Assembly: GCA_037893245.1 (NCBI GenBank)
Contig: JBAIAA010000661.1
Coordinates: forward strand, 983,001-1,047,000
Length of the DNA: 64,000 nt
Reading direction: 5' to 3'
DNA from: Crossaster papposus
Lineage: Eukaryota > Echinodermata > Asteroidea > Velatida > Solasteridae
Part shown: positions 51,550-63,950 of the stretch, piece after piece
Numbering within the stretch: position 1 is the stretch's first letter
Layout: the number at the start of each line of letters is the position of its first letter
The notes under the pieces: model-generated
Database searches by the model: none
What the model was told of the DNA's origin: nothing
What the model saw: the letters and a program-made list of their open reading frames with translations, nothing else
Made by a program: the position numbers and the translations under genes

Positions 51550-54115
51550 AACCCACAGCGTAGGTACTATCACTTAACCCAAACTACCCCAAACCCATCA
51601 AACTCCAACACACAGCGTAGGTACTACCCCAAACCCATCAAATTACAACCCACAGCATAGGTACTATCACTTAACCCAAACTACCCCAAACCCATCAAAC
51701 TCCAACCCACAGCGTAGGTACTACCCCAAACCCATCAAACTCCAACCCACAGCGTAGGTACTATCACTTAACCCTAACTACCCCAAACCCATCAAATTAC
51801 AACCCGCAGCGTAGGTACTATCACTTAACCCAAACTACCCCAAACCCATCAAACTCCAACCCACAGCGTAGGTACTACCCCAAACCCATCAAATTACAAC
51901 TCACAGCATATTTACTATCACTTAACCCAAACTACCCCAAACCCATCAAACTCATCAAACTCCAACCCACAGCGTAGGTACTATCACTTAACCCAAACTA
52001 CCCCAAACCCATCAAACTCCAACCCACAGCGTAGGTACTATCACTTAACCCTAACTACCCCAAACCCATCAAACTCCAACCCACAGCGTAGGTACTACCC
52101 CAAACCCATCAAATTACAACCCACAGCATAGGTACTATCACTTAACCCAAACTACCCCAAACCCATCAAACTCCAACCCACAGCGTAGGTACTACCCCAA
52201 ACCCATCAAACTCCAACCCACAGCGTAGGTACTATCACTTAACCCAAACTACCCCAAACCCATCAAACTCCAACCCACAGCGTAGGTACCGGTACTATCA
52301 CTTAACCCTAACTACCCCAAACCCATCAAATTACAACCCGCAGCGTAGGTACTATCACTTAACCCAAACTACCCCAAACCCATCAAACTCCAACCCACAG
52401 CATAGGTACTACCCCAAACCATCAAACTCCAACCCACAGCGTAGGTACTATCGCTTAACCCTAACTACCCCAAACCCATCAAATTACAACCCGCAGCGTA
52501 GGTACTATCACTTAACCCAAACTACCCTAAACGCATCAAACTCCAACCCACAGCGTAGGTACTACCCCAAACCCATCAAACTCCGACCCAAAGCGTAGGT
52601 ACTATCACTTAACCCAAACTTCCCCAAACCAATCAAACTCCAACCCACAGCGTAGGTACTACCCCAAACCCATCAAACTCCAACCCGCAGCGTAGGTACT
52701 ATCACTTAACCCAAACTACCCCAAACCCATCAAACTCCAACCCACAGCATAGGTACTACCCCAAACCCATCAAACTCCAACCCACAGCGTAGGTACTATC
52801 ACTTAACCCAAACTACCCCAAACCCATCAAACTCCAACCCACAGCGTAGGTACTACCCCAAACCCATCAAACTCCAACCCACAGCGTAGGTACTATCACT
52901 TAACCCAAACTACCCCAAACCCAAACTACCCCAAACCCAAACTACCCCAAACCCATCAAACTCCAACCCACAGCATAGGTACTACCCCAAACCCATCAAA
53001 TTACAACCCACAGCATAGGTACTATCACTTAACCCAAACTACCCCAAACCCATCAAACTCCAACCCACAGCGTAGGTACTACCCCAAACCCATCAAATTA
53101 CAACCCACCGCATAGGTACTATCACTTAACCCAAACTACCCCAAACCCATCAAACTCCAACCCACAGCGTAGGTACTACCCCAAACCCATCAAACTCCAA
53201 CCCACAGCGTAGGTACTACCCCAAACCCATCAAACTCCAACCCACAGCGTAGGTACTATCACTTAACCCTAACTACCCCAAACAATCAAACTCCAACCCA
53301 CAGCGTAGGTACTACCCTAAACCCATCAAACTCCAACCCACAGCGTAGGTACTACCCCAAACCCATCAAACTCCAACCCAAAGCGTAGGTACTATCACTT
53401 AACCCAAACTACCCCAAACCCATCAAACTCCAACCCACAGCGTAGGTACTATCACTTAACCCAAACTACCCCAAACCCAAACTACCCCAAACCCAAACTA
53501 CCCCAAACCCAAACTACCCCAAACCCATCAAACTCCAACCCACAGCGTAGGTACTACCCCAAACCCATCAAATTACAACCCACAGCATAGGTACTATCAC
53601 TTAACCCAAACTACCCCAAACCCATCAAACTCCAACCCACAGCGTAGGTACTACCCCAAACCCATCAAATTACAACCCACCGCATAGGTACTATCACTTA
53701 ACCCAAACTACCCCAAACCCATCAAACTCCAACCCACAGCGTAGGTACTACCCCAAACCCATCAAACTCCAACCCACAGCGTAGGTACTACCCCAAACCC
53801 ATCAAACTCCAACCCACAGCGTAGGTACTATCACTTAACCCTAACTACCCCAAACCAATCAAACTCCAACCCACAGCGTAGGTACTACCCTAAACCCATC
53901 AAACTCCAACCCACAGCGTAGGTACTACCCCAAACCCATCAAACTCCAACCCAAAGCGTAGGTACTATCACTTAACCCAAACTACCCCAAACCCATCAAA
54001 CTCCAACCCACAGTGTAGGTACTACCCCAAACCAATCAAATTACAACCCACAGCATAGGTACTATCACATAACCCAAACTACCCCAAACCCATCAAACAG
54101 CGTAGGTACTATCAC
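51550..54115. repeat. Composite satellite of 57-bp and 40-bp units
   Basis: The long unit is the short one plus 17 bp (TATCACTTAACCCAAAC). They often alternate, giving a 97-bp period. A segment of about 570 bp is itself duplicated (rare variant CCACCGCATAGG at 53104 and 53676). Resemblance to telomeric AACCCT is superficial. Confidence 0.95.
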
Positions 54116-54878
54116 TTAACTAGTTGGGTGACTATCACTTAATTAATTGGGTGGTACTGGTAATTAGTACCACAAGGTAGCTCCTGAACTCAACAATATG
54201 CAACAAATTATTTACACACATTTTGTAGGAGGGATTAGCTAGAGAATTTTTGAAAAGTTGATGACGGAACTGAATACATGTACATGAGTTCCATTAAGCA
54301 TTGGAAAAAAGGTGTGGTTTGTTTCGGGCAAGGAGTACAAAATCATTTGTCCCTTGATTTTGGTTGATAATGACTACCTTCCTAGGTTATACAATGTAGT
54401 ATTTTGGCTTGCCATCACAATTAGGGGTTGAGATAAATAGGAATAATGAAAAGTCAATTTTCCTATAGCGTTTTTGAAATTAGTTTTTGCCTAAAATTAA
54501 AGGTTACCATCTTAAATGTCATAGCAACATTAAAGAGCTTTGTATGTTATTTGTCTTTAATACTTTAAACATTTGGGTTAGATTGTTGATTTTGTTTACA
54601 TGCAAAATGTGCCCATTATTTTAAGAACAAAGTTGTGACACGCCCCCATAAACTAACAAAATCTGCTCATTTTGACATGTAAATATTTTTTTTCTCGATT
54701 GGTCAATATAATGTCAAGTTGATTGTCTGCTTTTGCTTTCCCGCCTTGTACTTTTGTAAAACATGCACCCACCCTCAAAAAGACAAAACACTTTATTTTC
54801 TTTCTTTATTACGGTGTAGCATTTGGGTCAGCTGTCCAAATGTAAAAGAAAAACTCAAATTATCGAAATTAGTTTATG
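54116..54878. other. Intergenic, nothing recognised
   Basis: AT-rich DNA without a convincing gene or repeat. Confidence 0.5.
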
Positions 54879-55086
54879 TTAACCAGTTCGCGCCGGGATT
54901 GTTTTAACGAAACTCGATCTGAAGCGGGTTCAGGCCAATAGTGCCAGAAAGCACACCCACACATTTCCAGCCTTGCTCGCTGCTGACAAACATTCCGGCC
55001 TTACTCGTGGCGTGTTTATGCGTCATTCGTTTTGAATCTGGGGAAAATGTTGCGTTTATATACGTCATCCGGCGCGAACTGGTTAA
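54879..55086. mobile_element. TTAA MITE (CCAGTTCGCGCCGG family), copy 3
   Basis: TTAA at 54879 and 55083; termini perfect complements over 14 bp; inverted relative to copies 1 and 2. Confidence 0.88.
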
Positions 55087-55652
55087 CGAAACCTGTACTT
55101 TTTAATGCCATGGCTCCTCCCATAAAATGGCATCAACTGCTTTTGAACTTGTTAATGTATCCATGTGTGATCCAAAACGGTTCAAAGTGTATATTTAAAA
55201 ATATTCGTGGCCCCCTGCAATCCCACTGATCTGACTACATGCATGTGCGATTTGCCAACACCAGTAATCCCCTCAAACCCTCTTGTACAACCTCGCACAG
55301 TTCTGCTCTGCTCTGCCTCAACTTGGTTGCAAGTTTTGGCCCTGATTTGATCTCATTGCGTCAGTCAAGCATCATCTTTGTTTAATGAACTTAGCAAGGT
55401 TGAACAGATTAAAACTATGTTTGTGGTATATTAGAGCAAAAAATATAAAGGTTTATGGAATAATCAAAATATACTTTTCATGCTTAAAAAGAAACTGCGA
55501 AAAAGCAGACATTGCGAGTATTTACGTTTTATGTGATTTCTAGAACGTTACCTTTGCCCCTTTATAATGTCTGTATTTGTTATGATGTATGTGCGATCCA
55601 TCAACATGAAAACTTGAGTATGTTTTATGCATGTGAAAGTGCAACCCCCTTT

Positions 55653-55894
55653 TTAACCAGTTCGCGCCGGGATTATTTTAACATCACCGAGCCGAGGGGC
55701 GGGATTATTTTTAACGAAACCTGATCCGAAGCGTGTTGAGGCCAATAGTGCCGGGAAGCACACCCACGCATTTCCAGCCTTGCTCGCTGCTGACAGACAT
55801 TTCCGAACTTGAACTTGGCGTGTTTATGCGTCATTCGTTTTGAATTTGGGGAAAACTTTGCGTTTATATACGTCATCCGGCGCGAACTGGTTAA
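55653..55894. mobile_element. TTAA MITE (CCAGTTCGCGCCGG family), copy 4
   Basis: TTAA at 55653 and 55891; same orientation as copy 3. The right TTAA also begins an AAGGTAGGGTAGACC sequence of the other TTAA family. Confidence 0.88.
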
Positions 55895-56480
55895 AGGTAG
55901 GGTAGACCATTTGCAATGTGTTCATTTCTGTTTCATTTTAAGCAGCAAAAGTGCTCACAATCTAAAAACAGGTGTTTGAAATTTTAGCTTCGTGAATGCT
56001 GTATATTCCGATGAAAACTAATTAATATTATCGGATCTCTATTTCAGTTCAAAATTTGTGGCGTCATATTCTGAACTGCGCTATGCAAATCTTTGGAAAT
56101 AACCTTATTTTTTTATATATTTTTTAATTACAGCATGTCGGAAGGAATAAATTGAAAAACAAGTTATTTCAAGAATAATTTGGTCGGTTCTGTTTTTAGA
56201 AAACTGCAATTGGTATACTCCACCTTCAAGGTTCATTTTCTGTATAAAGTTGCAACTAAGTTTCTTGTACAATTTTGGCTCGTCTGCAAGATTTTTAATT
56301 TTTAATTTTTTTTCCCTAAATGTTTTGAGCATGTTAGGTCTTTTTGGACATTTTCTGATTTATCAATTTTGCTTACATGTATTTACATTGAAAAAAATAT
56401 ATATTGCATTTTTTTTAACATGAATATGTAACATCCTTTGTACACAAAGTTCAAACCCTATATCTAGCAATGCTGGATAC

Positions 56481-56680
56481 TCAACTGAACAAAAATATAA
56501 ACGCCCCAAAATTGTTATTTGTGTTCATCTCTGCCAGTGAGGAATTGCTCAGTGATGCAGTGATTCCACCCACAACACAGATGTGGGTGGAATCACTTCC
56601 TCACAGAGATGGACACAAATGTTGTTTACAAATCAAGACAAATGACCTTTTTGTGGGCGTTTATATTTTTGTTCAGTGTA
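56481..56680. mobile_element. MITE with ACTGAACAAAAATATAAACG termini
   Basis: Inverted ends ACTGAACAAAAATATAAACG and CGTTTATATTTTTGTTCAGT; a central hairpin GTGATTCCACCCAC / GTGGGTGGAATCAC. Confidence 0.82.
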
Positions 56681-58998
56681 ATTCAGTTATCGTTAAGAGA
56701 TTTATTTCCAGAGACCGTTTCTGTATTAATGAGACTAGAATAACATGTTATAAGGAAAACTTTCAAATAGTTCAATCCGTTTCTATAGTTTCAAGGCCGT
56801 TTCATACCTCGCATGAATGTAAAAGAGGGACTACCATGACGTCAATGATTGATTAAAGTTAACATACCCTGACGAATTCGCTTCTTGCTTGAATTTGCGT
56901 CAAGTATAAGACTTTAGACATCAGTTGACGACAGGTATAAAAACAAAAGGAAAAGCCTGAAAGGTTGATAGTTAAGGTTTTTTTAATGGAACGGTGCCAA
57001 TGATTTTTCAAATTAACAGAAAGAAAAAAAACTTCCTTTCATTCTTTAGCTTACCACTCTACAAAACACACATACTGTATATGTTTGGAATTTACTAAAC
57101 ATGCGCATAAAGTTATACTATTCATTTTACGTAGATGTTTCCTGTTCAGTTATTAAACAAGCATGATGATAAAAACCCGAATGAGATTATAGTTATTTCT
57201 TAGTCCTTAATTAACGCTGTTCTGGCAGCTTGTACGTTCTGCGTATAGTGCGCAACATCGCACAGTATGTGGGACGCGCCCGCCCAATGAGTTGTTTACG
57301 TGTGGGACCATTTTGGGTTGAACTATGAACTTATTCATTCAGAATAAATTTCACAGAAGTCGTTGATGAACACATGTTATTGTCTATACTGTAGTTATAT
57401 GATTTCTGGGGTTGAATACCAGGGAAATCATGTGCAACTCCTCCATATTGGTCGTCTTTTTAAACAGTTGAACATATGCACAGTCTACTCTTGCTCCACA
57501 GTTAATGTAGTCTAGCCATTATGGAGATCAATGGTCTAGCCCTAGACCTTTGTGTTATTTCGGCGCCCACTCGCGCGCAGATTCGTTAACGCTGTCTCTT
57601 GTTCAAATGCCGGTGTGGCGGTCTCACTTCTCCGGCGTGCTAGCTTCTCCGGGCGGATTGAGCGGATAAGTCAGCACGTTACAATCACATACTAATTTAT
57701 CCGCTGTGCTTACTTCTCCTGATGCCTGGCTACCAACAGAGGGCGCTATCACCATATTTTTCATCGCATTTATGACAAAGTGTGGCTGATTTCAGGACCA
57801 ATTTTCGTTAACTGATCACTCAGATAACTATATAGGGACAAATTGAAAAATAATTTAATTTGAAGATTGTAGCAAGTTGTTTTCATCAGGGGATGATTGA
57901 CTGAACCATGGAGGAATAGTTTATTCCTCCATGACTGAACTGAGAAGAAGCTTTAATTATATCCCTGAGTCTGAGCATGGAGGAATATCTAGTTCATTCC
58001 TCCATGGTCTGAGCACTCACATGAGGCGGACTATGTAAATCTTGTTTATGCGGATACCGTACCACCGCATTACAAATATTCGTTATTAATATTATTATAA
58101 ATAAATGCAACAGTCATCAGATAGATAGAAGATAATACGATCGCTCTTTTTCTTGTCAGAAGCGAGTCTGGCCGTCATGTCTGCTGTCGACGCCGCCGTG
58201 TCGAAGCAAAAGACCGACTATTACTAGTCTAGTACAGCATAGCAGTAGTACAATTTTGTCGCACGCGCCCTGGATTCTACTGGTACCCTGTAACGTACGT
58301 AGACACATCCTACAATCTTACGTTCACCAGTACATCACCAAAGAACTCAGCACACAGAATAAAGTCGTGTGCGTTCTGGTCTCACGCATGCGTAGTTTAC
58401 AAAATGCTGCTAGATCCGCAGAAGACAACCTGAGGCTACCTGGCGCGCATCTAGCCGCTCGTTGGTATCAGAGGTGGCTCCGTTAACCAACGTATGATAT
58501 GCAATAATATGTCCCCTCCATTGCCAATTACAGTTGTGTTGCAGTATATCTGGATGATTGTTTATGTTGTTAATGACCTTGTGTAGGAATGTTAGATGGT
58601 TGGTTTGTCATGGGAGCTATGGTTTGTCGAACCCAAGCTAGGACATTGTCCGAAAGCCCATCTTTTTGGCGCCGGTTATGCTATATATAATTATATATAT
58701 TCCCGCTTGTTCCAGTTTTGGGTGTGGCCCACATTCATATAATCTTATATATTATATATTAATCTCCATATAATCTTGAATTTTTTTGCTAAAAAAAATC
58801 AGAGGAAAGAGGCCAGGAATCGCCTCAGATTGCACCAATTTTTTTAAGAAACCACATTTGTGCAATGGTGCCGTGTGCCGGCAATTTATGGGAATAAGCG
58901 TACACTACATTGAACGAAAACGACTCAGCGCGCGGCATGCGGGGGCGAGTAGCTATTTGAGCTATGCTTGGAATGTCCTCGCAATTTTACGGGTTCAC
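56681..58998. other. Intergenic, no gene recognised
   Basis: It holds a small palindromic block around CATGGAGGAATA / TTCCTCCATGG (57907-58014) and otherwise unassigned DNA. Confidence 0.45.
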
Positions 58999-58999
58999 G

Positions 59000-59299
59000 T
59001 AGACTTGATCCAAGTCGGGATACTGTGGTAACATTGCTCATGGTCATCCACATAGTGCGCCACGCGTCACGTCCACGCTCATAAGTAGCGCGCCCTCATG
59101 CGCCGCCCATGCTCATGTGTGGTTCAGATAATTTACTGCACTGACATGATGACATCACGTTGATGCCGATCGCGGAACGACAACCAGACGAGGGCGCCCT
59201 TTATCTAAGGCCAACAAAGCATTTAATTAGTTCGGCCGGATTGACGAAAGCAAATTGGTAGTCTTAACTCCATGGTAAGTTCGACTTGGGTCAAGTCTA
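59000..59299. mobile_element. Family 2 foldback element, uninterrupted copy
   Basis: Termini TAGACTTGATCCAAGTCGG and, from the right, TAGACTTGACCCAAGTCG. Flanks GGGTTCACG and GGGTTCACA (9 bp, one mismatch). It matches both halves of 28887-30555. Confidence 0.9.
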
Positions 59300-59308
59300 G
59301 GGTTCACA

Positions 59309-59443
59309 TGACTCTTGCGCCAAGACCGTGCTAGGGGAACGAATCTGGCGATAATTTAGGCCTTCTCAATAAGCCTGGATATAATACCGACGGCGCGCCG
59401 CGTAACAAAATGAACAGCTAGTTCGGTCTTGGATTATAGTGGT
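59309..59443. mobile_element. Decayed family 1 element
   Basis: It contains CTCTTGCGCCAAGACC, GAATCTGGCGATAATTTAGG and CGACGGCGCGCCGCG in the order of family 1, with a deleted left arm. It starts directly after the family 2 target duplication. Confidence 0.65.
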
Positions 59444-59786
59444 TACTGAGAAAATACGTGAGGAAATCTCTTTATGCAGGGTCCCCGGTCCCTTGGTTTC
59501 TTCCCCACTCACAAATTTTCTGGTCTGGTGCCCAAACACGAGCCTAATTCCTTCCGAAGCAGCCTAATAAAATGAAACAGCTCAGAAATTCACAAGGTAC
59601 AATAAGTTCCCCTTGAATTGAAAAGAGAATAGCAAATTGTATGAAAAGAATTCTTTATAAAGGCGTGAAAAATGTTTCCCCACTTTGCAAAATAAGAAGG
59701 AATTCACTGCTTATAGAGAAAAAAGTGTTAATAAATTCCTACTTCCAGGTTAACTTTCAAGTACTAGAATCAGAATCTGGCAAATA

Positions 59787-59838
59787 AAAACCTTAAAATA
59801 AATTGGGAGAACTAAATCATGGATTTGGTTCTTGTCAC
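59787..59838. repeat. Direct repeat flanking the fibrinogen-domain gene, left copy
   Basis: About 50 bp ending AAATCATGGATTTGGTTCTT GTC, almost identical to 63951-64000. Confidence 0.85.
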
Positions 59839-60202
59839 TCGGTTTATTCAACGTCATAGGTCATTGAAACCTCTCTTTTTTGAGCCGCAATATACAAGCA
59901 AACCACAAACAGCAAACTGAGCAATACAAATTAAAATTACAGTCTGGGTCAAATTTCATAGCAATGCTTAACAGCAAATTTTGTGCATCTGTCATTTTAT
60001 AAAGACTAGATAACATTAAGCACAAGAAAAGCAAGCTTATCCACTTAAAAAGTTGCTTTAAGATGGTCTCCAACAGACGTACGTATGGACTATTACCAAA
60101 GCATGTACACAGTGATGCTAAACTCTAAAAATAAGATCTTATTTTTAATTTTTTTTCACGCTAAACATGATTTAATTTGTTATTATTTTAGCCTAAATAA
60201 AA

Positions 60203-60655
60203 ATCGGTGACGTAACAATATAGTGCGCGCAAGCTTAAAGTTATAGTATACAATTAGTCAGTTGTGCAATTTTATCGTTTAAATCAGGAAAAGTTCTCAA
60301 AATCTAAAAAATGGTGCTTGACAACTAACCTGGCGAAGTTTTAGCTCTGTGAATACTGTAAATTCTAAGAAAATTACACTCAAAGATTTAGATTTTGAAC
60401 CAATAACTAATTGAGGAAAAGTTGCCTGAATCAAAATCGGTGACGTAACAATATAAATCTTCAAGTGTGCGCAAGCTTAAAGTTATAGTATATCATTTGT
60501 CAGGTTTTTTTATCGTTTGAATCAGGAAAAATTCTCAAAATCTAAAGAATGGTGCTTGACAACTAACCTGGCGAGGTTTTAGCTCTGTGAATACTGTAAA
60601 TTCTGAGAAAATAACACTCAAACATTTAGATTTTGAACCAATAACTAATGGAATT
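60203..60655. repeat. Tandem duplication of a 230-bp repeat
   Basis: CGGTGACGTAACAATATA and GGTGCTTGACAACTAACCTGG occur in both halves, about 235 bp apart. Single related copies are at 40850-40990 and 55895-56050. Confidence 0.85.
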
Positions 60656-61769
60656 TTCCAAAAGTGCGTCTCTGAGAGGCACTTTTAGACTAATTTTCTT
60701 CAAAATGACTGCATGCCAGAAGGAGTAATTCCACAGTTAATAGTGTCATTAATATCTTTACATCAAGTAAGCTTTTTAACAATAACTTGGTCGGTCACTT
60801 TTTTGGATGGTTGCAAAAGGTATACTTTCCCTTTTAAGCAGGTCCACGCCATGAAACATGATAGAGTGATAGAGTAAGCACAACCTTTCTGCTTCCAGTT
60901 AAGCAACACTATAACATTTTGTGTTTATACACTATTTTTAAGCCCAAGTTTTAAATATTCAAATATTTAGTGATAAGGCAGTTTCAAATATTAAATACTG
61001 AATTAGTGGAAATTGAACAGCCCTACATTCATTGCTTCTCCCCACCCAGGAGTATTGGGTACTTGCGAGGGTGGAGATGGTTGTTATTAGCTTTGCACCA
61101 AAACGGCAGCATTGAGCTGTATACTCCGGAGCCAAGATGATATTTGGAATGTTTCGTGGGTCAAATGAAATGAGCAGGAATAACAATGACAGCACCTTGA
61201 GTACCGGTCCTGGTACTGGTAGATAGTGCGCTAATATAAGAACTGCCTATTACTATTATTATTATTATTATTATTATTAAAATAGTCCAAAGATTGCCAG
61301 CCGGCAATCGCTGAAAATTGATGCAAAATGTGAACACGTCCCAAGGATGTACGTTATATTTTACAGAATTGCCCTATTGCAATATACAAGCAAAATAGCA
61401 ACAACAAAAACATTCACCTAGAAAATATTGTTGTAACATCCCGTCTGTCACAGAATGAAATCATTTTTTCCTTCGCACGAACGTTAAACATTCATTATTT
61501 GTTTTGATACAACACCTGAATAAATCCTCCTCATCTGATTGGTCAGAGCGCGACCAGTGGTGTGACGTCCAAAAACATTCGCTGTGAGATTTGCCAGAGT
61601 TGAAATGTGTTCACTTTTGCGAATTTTTAGCACAATTACTTGCAAAAATTTCACAAAGTCTTAAAAAAGCATTTTTAAAAATGAATTTGAACAGGCACAG
61701 TACTAAATATAATGGTTTTTTAAAAATACAATTGGCTAGGAAAACCTATATTAAACCACGAGGCTCCTT

Positions 61770-61900
61770 TTGACAATTGTGCATAATTCGACTGTCATGT
61801 ACGGATATCACTGTCATTATTCTTTATTTTGGCATCCGCTGTGATACTAAATAGAGTCACTGTTAATGCTGCTGGCATCATAGTGGCCGAAATCTAGTTG
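61770..61900 (-). pseudogene. Relic of a second fibrinogen-domain gene
   Basis: The minus strand reads LDFGHYDASSINSDSI, stop, YHSG, matching LNIDRYDASSTADDSLSYHNG of the intact neighbour, then KNNDSD against KDNDND. Stops and small indels show it is dead. Only this patch is recognisable. Confidence 0.7.
61823..61828 (-). terminator. Candidate poly(A) signal AATAAA
   Basis: The first AATAAA on the minus strand after the fibrinogen-domain stop, 216 bp downstream. It lies inside the relic copy, so it may be accidental. Confidence 0.3.
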
Positions 61901-62043
61901 TAATCATCAGGTAGAAGGTTTGAACCCCCCCCCCCCCCCCACCAAAAAAAAAAGTCACCACCCAAAGGTAAACAAAACATCCATCTCAGATTGAAACAAC
62001 AACTTAAACAAATTGTTCAATTTAATTTTATATATGGTGTATT

Positions 62044-63015
62044 TTAACGAATTATCATGCTGCAGGTTCTAAATTCTGTGTCATATTGACCATTCAAGTG
62101 AGTGGTGGAACAAGACTGAAACCACCAGGCTCCATGATAGTCAATTGCACAATTACCCAAATCATCTTGATCATTGTCATTATCCTTTGTTGAGAAGGGA
62201 ACTCCATTGTGGTAACTAAGAGAGTCATCTGCAGTGCTGCTGGCATCGTATCGATCAATATTCAGCTTGTACTTGCCAGCAGATATTTGAAAATCTGCGT
62301 ACTTTACCCATGCCGTGTTGCCGTTCCAGTCCTCTAAGTCAACTCGTAGCTCCCAGGATCCACGTGAATCATCAGACGTCAGGGTCACCAAGTTGTCGTT
62401 GCCCAACCAGAACTCACCGGACAGATCGCCAAAGCCAGACTGGTAGTCGGCCCAGTTACGGTAGAAGTCCACGCTGCCATCTTGTCGCCTCTGAAACACG
62501 ATCCATCCCCCGCCGTCAGTTTCCATGTCACAGTAGACACAAAGACGGTCATTGCCGAATCCCTCTGGGTAGATTGTGTAGATACCGCTCGAATGATAAC
62601 CAGCATCTAAGAGCATCTTGCAACTTCTATAGTTATTCAAGAAACTATCAGCCAGTGAGTACAGAGGTGTGTCCTCATCTGCATCAAAGTACACGCTCCC
62701 TTGAGTTGCATTGAAGTAGTCGGGGTGCAGCCGTCTTGTGGCATGGTTCAACTCGCACATTTTACTGGAGTCATTAAAGTTAAAAGACTTGCAATAATGA
62801 TCCATGCTGCATTCACGTCCGCAGATGACACGAGATCGTACAATTTTGGTTGCAAACGCAAACCCTTTTAGGGCGCGATTTTCTGCGGCATAAAAAGCAT
62901 GTTTCCCTGCATATGAAGTTTCATACCCAGAGACAGAGGTAGCTTCCTGACATATGATGAATATTATGTGAAATAGTTGCAACCCAATAAATGTCAGTTT
63001 TGCCATTGCTTCCAT
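62044..63015 (-). CDS. Secreted PAN/apple and fibrinogen C-terminal domain protein
   Basis: Single-exon ORF of 323 aa. A hydrophobic signal peptide occupies about residues 5-23 (M4 may be the true start). Residues 31-110 form a PAN/apple-like module with C65, C69, C75 and C87. The fibrinogen-related domain runs from about 129: CDMETDGGGWIVFQRRQDGS at 162-181, WLGND, and a calcium-loop-like KDNDNDQDD before GNCA and GAWWFQSC. The expected 25-30 residues between LNGQY and the final MIIR (GVxWxxWxGxxYS region) are missing, so the pocket side of the domain is incomplete. Such proteins are usually secreted lectin-like immune or adhesion factors in invertebrates; the ligand is unknown. Confidence 0.9.
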   Translation of the reverse strand: MEAMAKLTFIGLQLFHIIFIICQEATSVSGYETSYAGKHAFYAAENRALKGFAFATKIVRSRVICGRECSMDHYCKSFNFNDSSKMCELNHATRRLHPDYFNATQGSVYFDADEDTPLYSLADSFLNNYRSCKMLLDAGYHSSGIYTIYPEGFGNDRLCVYCDMETDGGGWIVFQRRQDGSVDFYRNWADYQSGFGDLSGEFWLGNDNLVTLTSDDSRGSWELRVDLEDWNGNTAWVKYADFQISAGKYKLNIDRYDASSTADDSLSYHNGVPFSTKDNDNDQDDLGNCAIDYHGAWWFQSCSTTHLNGQYDTEFRTCSMIIR

Positions 63016-63950
63016 TACTTAAAGGATTCGTTGAAATCAGAGGGCTTAACGTCGATCTCAGTTTGTTTTATTTGTTTTTGTATAATGTGCGCCACACAGT
63101 TGAAATCACGGAAAGGAAATCTAGCGATTTGTCGTGTCTGATTGAACTATCCACAATGGTTGTTCAACGACTACAAGTCAAGCCGTACTGCTTTCGGCTG
63201 CTGTCCTCTCTATACAAATGCTAGTATGCTCCTGTGATACAGAGGCAATGGTGGAACTTGGTATTTTATACAGAAAGGGATGGGTTGAGGCAGACGACGT
63301 GTACCTCTCATTCTCTCTGATTGGTTATCCAAGTAAGTACGTCATTCACGTAAGTGACTAGTAATTGGTCAGTATTCCCGCAGTTACAAACCGTAGCCTT
63401 TGATTGGCTGATGTTTTATCGTAAGCTGGTTACCTCATCGGTCAGTAAGATTCTAGATAAACGTTGAGTGCTGGAGGCACGGACAATCGGGAGATTGCAT
63501 ATGCGTTCATATCAATTTCACGCTGGTTGATTCCATTCTCAAAGCTTGAATGAGAAATTAGGTCAGATAAAAAGTTGTCTATTAAGAAGAGTCTTTACAA
63601 TTATTAAAGCTTTACAAATGACAACACGAACTGTCCACAATATTGATTTAGTTCCAGTGAGTCTAATGAGATTGAGAGGTAAGTCTCTGGTTACTATGCC
63701 AACTCCTTCTACCGAAGGCCACAAGCCGATTACGTTCAAAGAAGAACGATTTATACCAAACATGAATTGACAGCCTGAAATATAATAAAGTCGCAAATAT
63801 TATGAGTTGCGTTACAAAACAAAATCTAGACTCCTTTGTACTTATGACAATTAAAAAACTTACATCATTGCCATCACTCTCCAAAATATAACATTTAACT
63901 TAAATGCTTTTTTAATGGATTACTGTTTTATATCACATGAAATTATATAT
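63016..63950. other. Upstream flank of the fibrinogen-domain gene
   Basis: Presumed promoter side (minus-strand gene). No TATA box or exon is confidently assigned, and short open frames have no recognised domain. Confidence 0.4.

Noticed and set aside
51550-54115. Telomere-like AACCC-rich repeats
   Set aside because: Units are 57 and 40 bp with CCCAAACCCATC words, not tandem hexamers; no chromosome end is indicated.
62310-62714. 134-codon plus-strand frame
   Set aside because: Antisense shadow of the fibrinogen-domain gene.
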